A stretch of 64,000 bases of DNA from Labilibaculum sp. (GTDB lineage Bacteria; Bacteroidota; Bacteroidia; Bacteroidales; Marinifilaceae), in NCBI RefSeq assembly GCF_963664555.1, contig NZ_OY761461.1:2790001-2854000 (forward strand), in the 5' to 3' direction. Under the pieces are notes generated by a model. That model ran no database searches. It saw nothing but the letters and a program-made list of their open reading frames with translations, and was not told the origin of the DNA. Each line of letters starts with the position of its first letter. Position 1 is the first letter of the stretch. The translations under genes and the position numbers were made by a program. Shown here piece after piece: positions 34,955 through 43,948 of this stretch.

Positions 34955-35028
34955 ATCTGTTTATAATTTGTTTTTTTAGTTCCATATGGTCACAAAAGCT
35001 TTCGGGATTACCATGCTGGAATAATCTA
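34955..35028. repeat. Upstream duplication, copy 2
   Basis: Second copy of the 5'-flank of the gene at 33961 (CATCTGTTTATAATTT ... AAAGCTTTCGGGATTACC ... TGCTGGAATAATC), in the same orientation. The palindrome arm has decayed (TCACAAAAGC). Confidence 0.7.
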
Positions 35029-35111
35029 TTGCCAGTAAGAGACACTTTTCTTCTTTCGTTTCTTAATGGGGTACAAAGATAGATTTAAATTCCTTGATAA
35101 AGACTATTCCC

Positions 35112-35205
35112 TTTTCGGTTGCCTTGATTGTTTTGTATGTATTTCTATTCAATGGTAAGAATCAAGATCACGAAAGTGGCTTTGTAATGCAAAACAAGAT
35201 TAGAA
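35112..35205 (-). pseudogene. Decayed RAYT transposase fragment
   Basis: On the minus strand the sequence aligns with the 3' part of the RAYT gene at 8593, from the codons for NSNFAWQTRFHD to QYIQNNPG. Shared runs are ATACATACAAAA and TGATTCTTAC-type sequence. About 16 bases are deleted, the frame is lost, and stop codons occur. It is a second, dead RAYT locus and lies beside the CCCGAAAGCTTTCGGG palindromes. Confidence 0.7.
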
Positions 35206-35210
35206 TTATC

Positions 35211-35218
35211 TATTTTTG
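35211..35218 (+). promoter_or_regulatory. -7 promoter element for the FKBP gene
   Basis: TATTTTTG matches TAnnTTTG. It covers the first possible start codon at 35216, which argues for translation from the ATG at 35243. Confidence 0.5.
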
Positions 35219-35242
35219 TACTCACCAAATTTTCAAAAAAAG

Positions 35243-35638
35243 ATGACGAAACGCAATTTCCGGCATAAAAACGACGAAGAAATTACAGCCTATCTTGCTG
35301 ACAATAAACTGGAAGCTCAAAAAAGCGATTCCGGCATATATTACCACATATCCAAAGAAGGAGAAGGCGAGCATCCCACCTGCACTTCAAACATTACGAT
35401 CAGCTACATTGGCTATTTTACCGATGGCAATACCTTCGATCAAAATGAAAGACTGGAAATTAATATGGCAGATGTTATTGCAGGCTGGACAGAAGGAATC
35501 CAATATTTTAAAGAAGGAGGTGAAGGAATCTTATTCATCCCTTCGCATTTAGCATACGGAAATACCGATTTTGGATTCATCCCTGCCGGAACGGTTCTTA
35601 TCTTCGATATTCAATTGATTGGAGTTGACGCAGTCTAA
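35243..35638 (+). CDS. FKBP-type peptidyl-prolyl cis-trans isomerase
   Basis: 131 residues from MTKRNFRHKNDEE, chosen because the earlier in-frame start lies inside the promoter. A single FKBP domain: ITISYIGYFTDGNTFDQNE, then GWTEGIQYFKEGGEGILFIPSHLAYG and GTVLIFDIQLIGV at the end, all typical. No signal peptide, so a cytoplasmic folding helper that turns X-Pro bonds. The Asp and Tyr of the usual active site (Y-x-G-y-f-x-x-G-x-x-F-D) are present. Confidence 0.9.
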   Translation: MTKRNFRHKNDEEITAYLADNKLEAQKSDSGIYYHISKEGEGEHPTCTSNITISYIGYFTDGNTFDQNERLEINMADVIAGWTEGIQYFKEGGEGILFIPSHLAYGNTDFGFIPAGTVLIFDIQLIGVDAV

Positions 35639-35666
35639 AAAAAATCGAAATATTCTTCAACAAAAA

Positions 35667-35696
35667 ACCTGACAGATTTTTGAAAATCTGTCAGGT
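35667..35696 (+). terminator. Hairpin after the FKBP gene
   Basis: ACCTGACAGATTTT and its complement AAAATCTGTCAGGT form a 14-bp perfect stem with a 2-base loop. There is no strong T-run, so it may act as a weak terminator or an mRNA end-protecting stem. Confidence 0.6.
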
Positions 35697-35748
35697 CTAA
35701 TTATATCATTTGTAATCGAATCATTCCAAAATCTGAATAAAGAAAAAC

Positions 35749-36264
35749 TTAGATGCGTTTCAGCATGCCTTCTATTTCTCTGATTTGTGCCGTCAACATT
35801 TTTTGTTTGTCCAGTTTTTTGGCATCCTGTAAATAATATGTTGCCAGTTTCTTGTTTCGTTTCGAGAGAGCTATTCCTGACAAATTTAATTTAGCAACTG
35901 CCTGATCAGTTTTCAAGCGAAGACCTGTTTCCAAGGCTTTCTTAAAATGTTTTTCAGCCTGTGCATTTTTTTGCTTTTGTGCTTCAACCAAACCGGAAAG
36001 ATAATAGTAATATGCTTCCTGACTTTCAATCATCCTTTCGGGATGCTTTACCTTTGCTAATACCTTACCTGCAGACTCAAACTTATTTTTTCGAACAAAA
36101 TAAAATGCAAGAAGGTTCATTTCATTTTTAAAATAGCTTAATACAAACAAACCGGAAAGTAAAAGAATCCATATTCCCGAAGACACTAAACTATTAATAA
36201 AAAGAGCGATAGATCCTAAAAATAAGATTCCAGCAATTATAAGACGTAGATATTTTCTAATCAT
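35749..36264 (-). CDS. Membrane-anchored TPR-like protein
   Basis: 171 residues. Two helices at the N-terminus (LRLIIAGILFLGSIALFINSL and GIWILLLSGLFVLSYF) are followed by helical repeats of TPR type: AYYYYLSGLVEAQKQKNAQAEKHFKKALE and AVAKLNLSGIALSKRNKKLATYYLQDAKKL. The tail is strongly basic. A scaffold facing the cytoplasm is likely; partner unknown. It stands alone on the minus strand. Confidence 0.65.
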   Translation of the reverse strand: MIRKYLRLIIAGILFLGSIALFINSLVSSGIWILLLSGLFVLSYFKNEMNLLAFYFVRKNKFESAGKVLAKVKHPERMIESQEAYYYYLSGLVEAQKQKNAQAEKHFKKALETGLRLKTDQAVAKLNLSGIALSKRNKKLATYYLQDAKKLDKQKMLTAQIREIEGMLKRI

Positions 36265-36440
36265 GATTATTATTTTTTAGTTCAAGGCTACAAAACAAAG
36301 CATTTTTTGATAAAAAACCAGCATTATCGAACTTAGTTTTTCCTATTTAATAAAGTATATTTTTTTATTCTGCTTTATGAAGAAGAATAAACTCGCTGTA
36401 TCAGATTCAACTCAACTTACAAGCTAAGAATTTATTCAAA

Positions 36441-36480
36441 AAAGAATCCAGACCTGTTTTCAACCAGTCTGGATTCTTTT
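36441..36480. terminator. Strong bidirectional terminator
   Basis: AAAGAATCCAGAC (36441-36453) and GTCTGGATTCTTT (36468-36480) form a 13-bp perfect stem with A- and T-rich flanks. It ends transcription of the Cys-rich gene that follows on the minus strand. Confidence 0.85.
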
Positions 36481-36523
36481 ATATTTTGTATGATAAAAAC
36501 CATATAGCTTATCGTTTATTATT

Positions 36524-36820
36524 TTATTCTCCTATTGCTTTACGAAATGAATTTGCTCTTTCAACAAAATCTTCAAATTCTCCGTATTCAATAAAGCGGC
36601 TTACATAACCTTCGCACTTTTTACAAACCCCTTTGATTAAAATATCATTCATATCATTAAGAATATTTTCCCTCACCTCAACTCCTTCAACGCATACAGC
36701 CTTACAATGAACACAGTAAGTACCTTCCTGCACAATATAGCGGTAGGCTTCTTTCTCTTCTTCGTCCAATAATATATTTAACTGAAACTGATTTAAATGT
36801 ATTTCTTTTAATAAATTCAT
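36524..36820 (-). CDS. Small zinc-ribbon-like protein
   Basis: 98 residues from MNLLKEIHLNQ; a longer form from 36850 would add MVKLLIGKHT. Cys pairs YCVHCKAVC and VCKKCEGY (about 38 residues apart) would form one zinc ribbon. Between and after them lie acidic helices (ILNDMNDILIKG, EFEDFVERANSFRKAIGE). Function unknown. It is 56 bp from the two-helix membrane protein in the same direction. Confidence 0.55.
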   Translation of the reverse strand: MNLLKEIHLNQFQLNILLDEEEKEAYRYIVQEGTYCVHCKAVCVEGVEVRENILNDMNDILIKGVCKKCEGYVSRFIEYGEFEDFVERANSFRKAIGE

Positions 36821-36875
36821 AGTGTGTTTGCCTATTAATAACTTAACCAAAGTGAAAACAAAAAAACTAAACTAG

Positions 36876-37280
36876 TTACGAATTTTCCTTCAATAATTTT
36901 CTGCCGGATTCAATATGTCTATCCCAAAAATAGTAAAATTCAGCAATATGCTTTCTACTGCTCCTAAGCATCTTCATTATCCATAAACTTAGTAATGAAA
37001 ACAAGGTAGAAAGCCATAGCAGCAAATTAAATAAACCCGGACTTTTGGTAACAATTTCCTGAATGCTTTCCATCCCTAAATCCTTTCCTATCACCTGACC
37101 AATATTTATAAAATTCCCGCTTATCAATACAGATATACAACTAACAGCAATGAATCCGAATAAAAAACATAAGACTGTAAGAAAATTCTTCATCCTTTCT
37201 GTAGAATGACCTTTTGTATAGATCTCTATAAATTTACCCGCGGATGATTTCAACCAGCTTTCAAAATCATTTTTAATCAT
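36876..37280 (-). CDS. Two-helix membrane protein
   Basis: 134 residues from MIKNDFESWLKSSAG. Helices at about 28-50 (FLTVLCFLFGFIAVSCISVLIS) and 83-107 (GLFNLLLWLSTLFSLLSLWIMKML) are separated by a polar loop. The C-terminus is basic and aromatic (RKHIAEFYYFWDRHIESG). No family recognised; probably co-transcribed with the zinc-ribbon gene. Confidence 0.5.
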   Translation of the reverse strand: MIKNDFESWLKSSAGKFIEIYTKGHSTERMKNFLTVLCFLFGFIAVSCISVLISGNFINIGQVIGKDLGMESIQEIVTKSPGLFNLLLWLSTLFSLLSLWIMKMLRSSRKHIAEFYYFWDRHIESGRKLLKENS

Positions 37281-37486
37281 CATATTTCTCTAAATCCTTA
37301 CTGTTTTTTAACTTTATTAGCTTCCTGTAACAAGAGGAATTTTCAAAACGACTACGAAAATATATAAATAATCATTAAAAAAAAAGTTATGTTGATTAAT
37401 TATTAAACTGTTATTTGTATCAATCAATTTCTAATCACAGACAGACAATTAAGACTAAAAACTCTTTTTCTATTCATATTCCTTAC

Positions 37487-37494
37487 TATCTTTG
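37487..37494 (+). promoter_or_regulatory. -7 promoter element for pyrD
   Basis: TATCTTTG, 18 bp upstream of the pyrD ATG, an exact TAnnTTTG match. No clear -33 element. Confidence 0.5.
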
Positions 37495-37512
37495 TTTAAA
37501 ATTTAGACTTAA

Positions 37513-38556
37513 ATGAATTTATACCGATTATTAATACGCCCCCTTTTACTTCAGTTTGATCCTGAAACTATTCATCGATTTACATTTGCCTGTTTTAAGA
37601 CTTTTCAAAAATCGAAGATAATTCGTTTGATTGTTTCTGCGCAGTTTAGAATTGAAAATTCATCCCTTGAAAGGGAGCTTTTTGGTTTAAAGTTTCCAAA
37701 CCCAGTTGGCTTGGCGGCAGGATTGGATAAAAATGCGGAAGCCTTTGATTTTTTAGGAAGTATGGGCTTTGGTTTTATTGAAATTGGAACACTTACTCCA
37801 AAAGCACAGCCAGGAAATCCAAAACCTCGTTTGTTTCGTTTTGTTAATGATAAAGCATTGATAAACCGTATGGGATTTAACAATGAAGGTGTTGAAGAGG
37901 CTGTTGAACGCTTGCGGAAAAAAAGAACCAATATAATAATTGGTGGAAATATTGGCAAAAATAAAAATACACCTAACGAGGAAGCTACTGATGATTACTT
38001 AAAGTGTTTTGATGCCTTATATCCTTATGTAGATTACTTTGTAGTAAACGTAAGTTCTCCCAACACTCCTAATCTGAGAGAACTGCAGGGAAAGGAACCT
38101 TTAAAGAGGCTTTTGAATGAAATTATGGAGGTAAACAGAAACAAAGAAAAAACGAAGCCTGTTCTTTTAAAAATTGCACCGGATATTAACAACTCACAAT
38201 TGGATGATATCATCGAAATTGTTCAGGAAACTAAAATTGATGGCATTGTTGCGACAAACACAACCATTTCACGGGAAGGATTGTCGTATCCGGAAAGCAG
38301 AATAAAACAAGTTGGTGCCGGCGGATTAAGCGGACAACCACTTCGTGAAAGATCTACGCAAGTGATTCGATACATACATGAAAAATCCGGCGGGAAAATT
38401 CCTGTTATTGGTGTTGGAGGTATCCTAACAAAAGAGGATGCTTTGGAAAAATTAGAAGCTGGAGCTTCGCTTGTGCAAATTTACACCGGCTTTATTTACG
38501 AAGGACCTGCTTTGGTGAAAGCAATTAATAAGGAGTTGGTAAGAAACAAAGTCTAG
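37513..38556 (+). CDS. pyrD: Dihydroorotate dehydrogenase (quinone)
   Basis: 347 residues, class 2 enzyme of pyrimidine synthesis. It oxidises dihydroorotate to orotate with FMN and passes electrons to a membrane quinone. The N-terminal 40 residues ([25 protein letters not shown]) form the amphipathic quinone tunnel. The catalytic-Ser segment [14 protein letters not shown] and the FMN-binding [11 protein letters not shown] are clear. Monocistronic, followed by a dispersed hairpin repeat. Confidence 0.96.
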   Translation: MNLYRLLIRPLLLQFDPETIHRFTFACFKTFQKSKIIRLIVSAQFRIENSSLERELFGLKFPNPVGLAAGLDKNAEAFDFLGSMGFGFIEIGTLTPKAQPGNPKPRLFRFVNDKALINRMGFNNEGVEEAVERLRKKRTNIIIGGNIGKNKNTPNEEATDDYLKCFDALYPYVDYFVVNVSSPNTPNLRELQGKEPLKRLLNEIMEVNRNKEKTKPVLLKIAPDINNSQLDDIIEIVQETKIDGIVATNTTISREGLSYPESRIKQVGAGGLSGQPLRERSTQVIRYIHEKSGGKIPVIGVGGILTKEDALEKLEAGASLVQIYTGFIYEGPALVKAINKELVRNKV

Positions 38557-38691
38557 AAAGGTCGGGAAAAGTCAAACAGTCGAATGGTCTAAAAGTCATA
38601 AAACAACAGTAATCGAATGTTTTGCCGTGTGGCCTTGGCCCAGGGTTAAAATAAACCTCTTCCTTTTTAATTACTAATTCATAACTCATAA
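38553..38691. repeat. Dispersed intergenic hairpin repeat, copy 1
   Basis: Shares AGTCAAACAGTCGAATG, TAAAAGTC and AAACAACA with 41641-41832, then a hairpin (38625-38645) with CCGTGTGGCC pairing to GGCCCAGGG, then AT-rich TAATTCATAA sequence. It separates the convergent ends of pyrD and the dnaE-like gene. Confidence 0.7.
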
Positions 38692-41637
38692 TTACTTTGT
38701 CACATCGTCTAAACTCAAATTTGGCATCCGTTCCATTTTGCTCACTTCAATGCTTAAAAATCCATATTCCACAGTTACTTTTCCTTCTATGCAATAGCAA
38801 CCGGGCCCGCGAAATGGATACTCTTTGGCAACTGGTGGAAAATGAACAGTATCGATCCAATGTCCATCCAAATCGATCCAGGTTCCAAAAAACATGATTT
38901 TTCCATTGCTGGCCTTGGTTGGTTTTCGAGTAATCAAAAAGCCAACAATGCGGACATACCGATTAATCAGTCGAGGCAAATGACATGCCTTTAAATCGGA
39001 AGGAAGCTCATCTTTCAGCAATTCGAAAGGCGACTGTATGGATAAACCCAGCAATTCAATTTCATCAAAGGCATCTTCCAATTGATGTTTCCATAGATCC
39101 GGAAGCTTGAACTCTTTCACCTCAGTCTGGAACAAGGTTTTTTCGGACTTAATCTTTTTACTATGCCCCAATAGAAAATGAGCATCCCAAAGCAATTCTT
39201 TTTTGCCTTTTCCGGTAAAACGGAAGGCTCCCACCCGTATCAAAACAATTAATTGCTCCAAACTAACAGGAAATCGATTCACAAAATCGCGCAAGCTTGT
39301 AAATATGCCATTCTCATTGCGCTCATTAATCAGATTTTTTCCGATTGTTCTTTCCAAATCATGCAAAAGATAGAAACCCAACCATATTGTTCTTCCCTGA
39401 ATTCGATTCTCCCAAGAACTTCGATTTACACAAGGTGCTTCAACCGTGGCTCCATGCATTACCGCTTCATGCAAGTAGAGTTGTGCAGAATAAAAACCAC
39501 CGCCATTGTTCAGCGTTGCCACCATATATTCTAATGGATAATATGCTTTTAAATACAGCGCCTGAAAACTCTCCACCGCATAACTGGCCGAATGTCCTTT
39601 TGCAAAGGCGTAATTGGCAAAGCTTTCAATCTGCCGCCAAATATCCTGAACAATTGCATCTGCATAGCCTTTTTGCCTGCAATTGGAAAAAAACTTATCC
39701 CGAACTTTCGCAAATTCATTTCTTTGCTTAAACTTCCAGGACATTCCTCTACGCAAAATATCTGCTTCGTCGAGCGATAAACCGGCAAAATAATGCGCTA
39801 CTTTAATCACATCTTCCTGATACACCATCACACCGTAAGTTTCCTCCAATATGCGGTATAGGTCGGGAATTTCACGTCTGGCCTCTTCCCTTCTGTCTTC
39901 ATCCTGAAAACGGAGAATATACTCGCGCATCATTCCGCTCTTAGCAACTCCGGGTCTTATGATGGAACTCGCAGCAACTAATCGCTTGTAATCTTCAGCC
40001 TTTAGTTTGGTCAAAAGCATACGCATGGCCGGCGATTCCACATAAAAACAACCAACTGCTTCGCCTTTCTTCAGCATGCGTTTTACCCGAACATCTTTCA
40101 TAAACAATTTGGTATTGTGAATGTCGATGTCAATACCATGATTTTGCCTGATAATGGCAAGAGTGTCTTTAATTTTTCCCAATCCCCGCTGACTTAAAAT
40201 ATCAAACTTGTGCAAACCCAAATCTTCAGCAATGTACATGTCGAACTGAGTGGACGGGAAACCTTTTGGCAAAAGTTCGGTTGCTGAATAGTTGCTTATT
40301 GGTTCATCTGAAATTAGAATTCCACTGGAGTGGATGCTTCCATGACTTGGAAAGCCTGCAATATACCGGCTGTAACGAATTACCCATTTTCCATATTCAT
40401 CGGCCTGATCGGGATTGGGATTTCTTTGCAAGCGGGTAATTTCTTCATCGGGCAAACCAAATACCTTACCAATTTCACGAAAAGCTGATTTATGATTGAA
40501 GGTGATAAAAGTACCAAGCAAAGCAACTCGGTCCCAACCATATTTATCAAACAAATATCGAGTCACATCATCTCGATCAGTCCAGGAAAAGTCGATATCA
40601 AAATCGGGTGGCGATGTTCGGAAGGGATTAATAAAACGCTCAAAGTAAAGATCTAAATCAACCGGGTCAACATTGGTGATTCTCAGAAGGTAAGCAACCA
40701 GACTATTGGCACCGCTTCCCCGCCCTACATGGTAATATCCTTTACTCATAGCATATTTTACCAGATCCCAATTAATCAGAAAATAGGAACAAAAGCTCAA
40801 CTCCCGAATTACCTTCAATTCCTTGTTCAGGCGATCCAAAATCTCATCGGTTACCTGATCGTAACGATATTTTAATCCTTCGCAAGCCTCGCACTTCAAC
40901 AGTTCAAAATCTTCCTCCTCCGAAGAGGTAAAGTGCTTTTTGTTTTTGTTGCTTCCAAACTCAAACTCCATATTGCAGGAATTCAATAGATTTTCTGTAT
41001 TCTCAATAATTTTTGGATACTCCCTGTAAATCTCTAAAAGTTCACTTCTACTTCGGTATCGATTCTCAAAATCAGCTTGTTCAGACTTGGGCAGTTTGCT
41101 TAACAAAGTATTCTTATCGATGGCCCGCAACAAACGGTGAATGTTGTAATCGCGTTTGTTTCGAAAGCTCGCTGTTTGCAAAACCACCAACTTATGCTGA
41201 TGGTTTTTCCACTCAGTAAACGGCAAACGAAGTAAATCCTGAGGGCTCACACCTACATATTCATATTCTTTTAAATCACAAAGCTCTGACGTAAAAGGAT
41301 AAACGACACAGGCATGTTTAAAGCTGGGTGCATTCGGTAAAAACGCTCTCTTTTCGTGCAAATGAAGGGTTAAGAACGCATTCAGTTCACGAAATCCATC
41401 TGTATTTTTAGCAATTGCAACATACTGTTGCTGAGTTCCATTCCGAAAATCGATTCCCACCACAGGGCGAATACCAAACGCCGCACATTGCCTTACAAAA
41501 TCAAGACTTGCTGCGGTATTATTGATATCCGTTAAGGCAATAGTCGTAAATCCTCCTGCAGTAACCTCTTTTAAAAAATCTTCAACAGAAAGTGTTCCGT
41601 ATTTAAAACTGTAGTAGCTATGGCAATTTAAAAGCAT
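38692..41637 (-). CDS. dnaE: DnaE-type DNA polymerase III alpha subunit, cassette form
   Basis: 981 residues, shorter than a replicative DnaE (about 1,160 or more). The palm with PPDFDIDFSW holds the catalytic aspartates. The motif GYYHVGRGSGANSLVAYLL, helix-hairpin region and a C-terminal OB domain (VRIVGFLITRKPTKASNGK) are present. The PHP domain opens HSYYSFKYGTLS: the usual second His of HxH is Tyr, so its metal site is probably inactive. It lies 202 bp downstream of dinB and near an S24 regulator, resembling the ImuB-DnaE2 translesion arrangement, although no imuA is here. Confidence 0.88.
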   Translation of the reverse strand: MLLNCHSYYSFKYGTLSVEDFLKEVTAGGFTTIALTDINNTAASLDFVRQCAAFGIRPVVGIDFRNGTQQQYVAIAKNTDGFRELNAFLTLHLHEKRAFLPNAPSFKHACVVYPFTSELCDLKEYEYVGVSPQDLLRLPFTEWKNHQHKLVVLQTASFRNKRDYNIHRLLRAIDKNTLLSKLPKSEQADFENRYRSRSELLEIYREYPKIIENTENLLNSCNMEFEFGSNKNKKHFTSSEEEDFELLKCEACEGLKYRYDQVTDEILDRLNKELKVIRELSFCSYFLINWDLVKYAMSKGYYHVGRGSGANSLVAYLLRITNVDPVDLDLYFERFINPFRTSPPDFDIDFSWTDRDDVTRYLFDKYGWDRVALLGTFITFNHKSAFREIGKVFGLPDEEITRLQRNPNPDQADEYGKWVIRYSRYIAGFPSHGSIHSSGILISDEPISNYSATELLPKGFPSTQFDMYIAEDLGLHKFDILSQRGLGKIKDTLAIIRQNHGIDIDIHNTKLFMKDVRVKRMLKKGEAVGCFYVESPAMRMLLTKLKAEDYKRLVAASSIIRPGVAKSGMMREYILRFQDEDRREEARREIPDLYRILEETYGVMVYQEDVIKVAHYFAGLSLDEADILRRGMSWKFKQRNEFAKVRDKFFSNCRQKGYADAIVQDIWRQIESFANYAFAKGHSASYAVESFQALYLKAYYPLEYMVATLNNGGGFYSAQLYLHEAVMHGATVEAPCVNRSSWENRIQGRTIWLGFYLLHDLERTIGKNLINERNENGIFTSLRDFVNRFPVSLEQLIVLIRVGAFRFTGKGKKELLWDAHFLLGHSKKIKSEKTLFQTEVKEFKLPDLWKHQLEDAFDEIELLGLSIQSPFELLKDELPSDLKACHLPRLINRYVRIVGFLITRKPTKASNGKIMFFGTWIDLDGHWIDTVHFPPVAKEYPFRGPGCYCIEGKVTVEYGFLSIEVSKMERMPNLSLDDVTK

Positions 41638-41640
41638 GGT

Positions 41641-41832
41641 TGTAAAGTCTAAAAAGTCTGGAAGGGTTTAAGAAGTCTGGAAAGGTCGAACAGTCAAACA
41701 GTCGAATGATATAAAAGTCTTGAAACAACAATAAAATGCATTGCCCTGTGGCTTTAGCCCAGGGATAATGAGAATATCTTCTTTCACCCTGTTAATTCTT
41801 AATTCATCATTACTAATTCATAATTCTCATTC
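41641..41832. repeat. Dispersed intergenic hairpin repeat, copy 2
   Basis: Second copy of the element after pyrD, containing tandem AAAGTCT/AGTCTGG motifs and a hairpin at 41744-41764 (CCCTGTGGCT with AGCCCAGGG). Together with copy 1 it brackets the dnaE-like gene. Confidence 0.7.
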
Positions 41833-41839
41833 ATCGTCT

Positions 41840-43045
41840 TTAGTGTGCCGGAATAATTGGTGTCTTACCATTGAAAGGGTTCATCCCTCCAATTGTTGTT
41901 GAGCCCATTCCAATGGCGCGCTTCACGGCACTTTGTCCGTAACGGTTGCGCACAAGGTCCATGGCCTGATACAATTTAATCAGCTTCTCCGAATCCTCGA
42001 ACAAACGAATTTGATACGTCCCACCCACCAAATAGCTAAAACAAACACCAATCAAACGAATCAATACTCTGCGCTCATACATCTTCTCAAACAAATCAAG
42101 CACTACAGCGATGAGTGTATGATCTAAAGATGTGTAGGGAATTCGCTTCTGTTTTGTATACGTCTGAAAATCGGAATATCGGATCTTAACCGTCACACAA
42201 GCAGTTAGTTTGTTTCCATTTCGCAGTTGATAACACAGATTTTCGGCCATAGCCACCAACAAACTGCGTAATTTGGTCACATCAGTGGTATCTTTCTCGA
42301 AAGTCCGCTCGCTGGATATGGATTTTCTCTCGTTCCAGGCCACTACAGGAGTATTGTCAATTCCTTGTGCCTTTTTCCAGATTACCGTGCCGTTTTTACC
42401 CAATACGCGTTCCATCAATTCCATGGGCATTTCCTGTACGGTTCGAATTTTTTCTACCCCCATACTTCGTAACTTGTGATAGGTTTTATCGCCCACCATG
42501 GGTATTTTCTTTATGGAAAGAGGCGCCAAAAAAGGCATTTCGTTTCCTTCCGGAATTTCGATGTAATTATTGGGTTTGGCCTCTCCTGTTCCCACCTTCG
42601 AAACCGTTTTGCTGGTTGAAAGACCAAAAGAAATGGGTAAATGTGTTTCTTTTAAAATTTTCTCCCGTAATTCCCTTGACCACAAATAACTGGTCTGCAC
42701 AAAACGATCCATTCCCGTAATATCAACGTAAAACTCATCAATCGAAGATTTTTCGAAAACAGGTGCGCGTTCCTTTACAATTTCAGTCACCATATCCGAA
42801 AACTTACTGTAAGTCCCGCTATCTCCTCTTATCACAACAGCACCCGGACATAATAGCCTGGCCATTTTCATAGGCATGGCAGAATGAATGCCATACACAC
42901 GCGCTTCATAACTGCAGGCAGCCACAACACCTCTGTCTGATGTTCCTCCAATCAGTACCGGACGATTATTCAACCTGCTGTCTAAAAGCCGTTCACAGGA
43001 CACAAAAAAAGTATCCAAATCCATATGCAATATTGTCTTTCTCAC
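41840..43045 (-). CDS. dinB: Y-family DNA polymerase IV
   Basis: About 401 residues. A GTG at 43043-43045 gives VRKTILHMDLDTFFVSCERL, matching the family start; a TTG one codon earlier and an ATG 21 bp later are alternatives. Catalytic motifs MDLDTFF and SSIDEFYVDITG are intact, as are the fingers (CSYEARVYGIHSAMPMKMA) and little-finger region (ERTFEKDTTD). It copies past damage with low fidelity. It is divergent from an S24/XRE regulator across a 73-bp gap with a palindrome, so damage or stress control is likely. Confidence 0.93.
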   Translation of the reverse strand: MRKTILHMDLDTFFVSCERLLDSRLNNRPVLIGGTSDRGVVAACSYEARVYGIHSAMPMKMARLLCPGAVVIRGDSGTYSKFSDMVTEIVKERAPVFEKSSIDEFYVDITGMDRFVQTSYLWSRELREKILKETHLPISFGLSTSKTVSKVGTGEAKPNNYIEIPEGNEMPFLAPLSIKKIPMVGDKTYHKLRSMGVEKIRTVQEMPMELMERVLGKNGTVIWKKAQGIDNTPVVAWNERKSISSERTFEKDTTDVTKLRSLLVAMAENLCYQLRNGNKLTACVTVKIRYSDFQTYTKQKRIPYTSLDHTLIAVVLDLFEKMYERRVLIRLIGVCFSYLVGGTYQIRLFEDSEKLIKLYQAMDLVRNRYGQSAVKRAIGMGSTTIGGMNPFNGKTPIIPAH

Positions 43046-43072
43046 CAATTGTCGATATTTTCGTCATTATTC

Positions 43073-43089
43073 TGACTATAATTTAGTCA
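43073..43089. promoter_or_regulatory. Palindromic operator between dinB and the S24 regulator
   Basis: TGACTATAATTTAGTCA: six-base arms with a five-base centre. It lies just upstream of the regulator's -7 element and within the dinB promoter region, a good place for repression of both genes. Binding by the neighbouring regulator is inference. Confidence 0.65.
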
Positions 43090-43097
43090 TTTTTGAT

Positions 43098-43105
43098 TAT
43101 CTTTG
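43098..43105 (+). promoter_or_regulatory. -7 promoter element for the S24 regulator
   Basis: TATCTTTG, 13 bp before the ATG and 8 bp after the palindrome. An exact TAnnTTTG match. Confidence 0.5.
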
Positions 43106-43118
43106 AAAAAAAGAAGCT

Positions 43119-43829
43119 ATGTTTTTTGCAGAAAATATTAAGTTCCTGCGTCAGCGGAGAAAGAAATCTCAACTTAGTTTAGCTGATCAACTGGACATTA
43201 CAAGAACTACTTTGGCAGGATATGAAAAAAATGTTCAGCCACCGTTTAAGGTGTTGATTAAATTCGCTGAATACTTTGGTGTATCAATAGATGCATTGTT
43301 GCGCTACAATTTAGCAGAGCTGTCGGAATTTCAGCTTTCGCAGATAGAAGATGGATTCGATATTGATGTTACCGGAAAAAAATTACGCCTGCTCACCATA
43401 TCCGTAAACAAAGATGGAGAAGAGAACATTGAAATGGTTCCGCTAAAAGCACAGGCAGGCTATACAAACAGCTACGGCGATTTGGAGTTTATCGGCTCAC
43501 TGCCAAAATTCTCATTGCCCTTTCTTCCTAAAGATAAAACCTACCGAACGTTTCAAATTGCAGGAGATTCGATGCTGCCAATTCCCGAAGGTGCATGGGT
43601 AACTGCTTCCTTTATTCAAAACTGGGAGCAAATTAAAGATGGTACTCCCTGCATTATAGTAACACTTGAAGATGGGATTGTTTTTAAAGTAGTTTACAAA
43701 CAGTTGGAGAAAAACCAAACACTCCTTTTGGTATCCTCGAACCGAAACTACAAGCCTTACGAATTGCCTATTAAGAACGTAATTGAGATCTGGAAATTTG
43801 AGACTTTTAATGGGTTTGAGATTGAATAA
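43119..43829 (+). CDS. LexA-like XRE/S24-peptidase regulator
   Basis: 236 residues. An N-terminal HTH of the XRE type (about 5-60, KFLRQRRKKSQLSLADQL), a linker, then an S24 peptidase domain with catalytic Ser151 (AGDSMLPI) and Lys190 (GIVFKVVY). The pair Ala113-Gly114 in LKAQAGYT lies where LexA/UmuD/CI proteins self-cleave. It is likely to repress the divergent dinB and itself, and to be cleaved on RecA activation. Regulon and inducer are not proven from sequence. Confidence 0.85.
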   Translation: MFFAENIKFLRQRRKKSQLSLADQLDITRTTLAGYEKNVQPPFKVLIKFAEYFGVSIDALLRYNLAELSEFQLSQIEDGFDIDVTGKKLRLLTISVNKDGEENIEMVPLKAQAGYTNSYGDLEFIGSLPKFSLPFLPKDKTYRTFQIAGDSMLPIPEGAWVTASFIQNWEQIKDGTPCIIVTLEDGIVFKVVYKQLEKNQTLLLVSSNRNYKPYELPIKNVIEIWKFETFNGFEIE

Positions 43830-43948
43830 CAAACAGAAGAACAAAAGCTTCAAGTCTAAAAATTCAGATTATAAAAACAATAATTTAACTTTACTACGAA
43901 TAAAAAATAAAGTAAGACTAAAAACCAACGCTATTTAATAGAAATATC

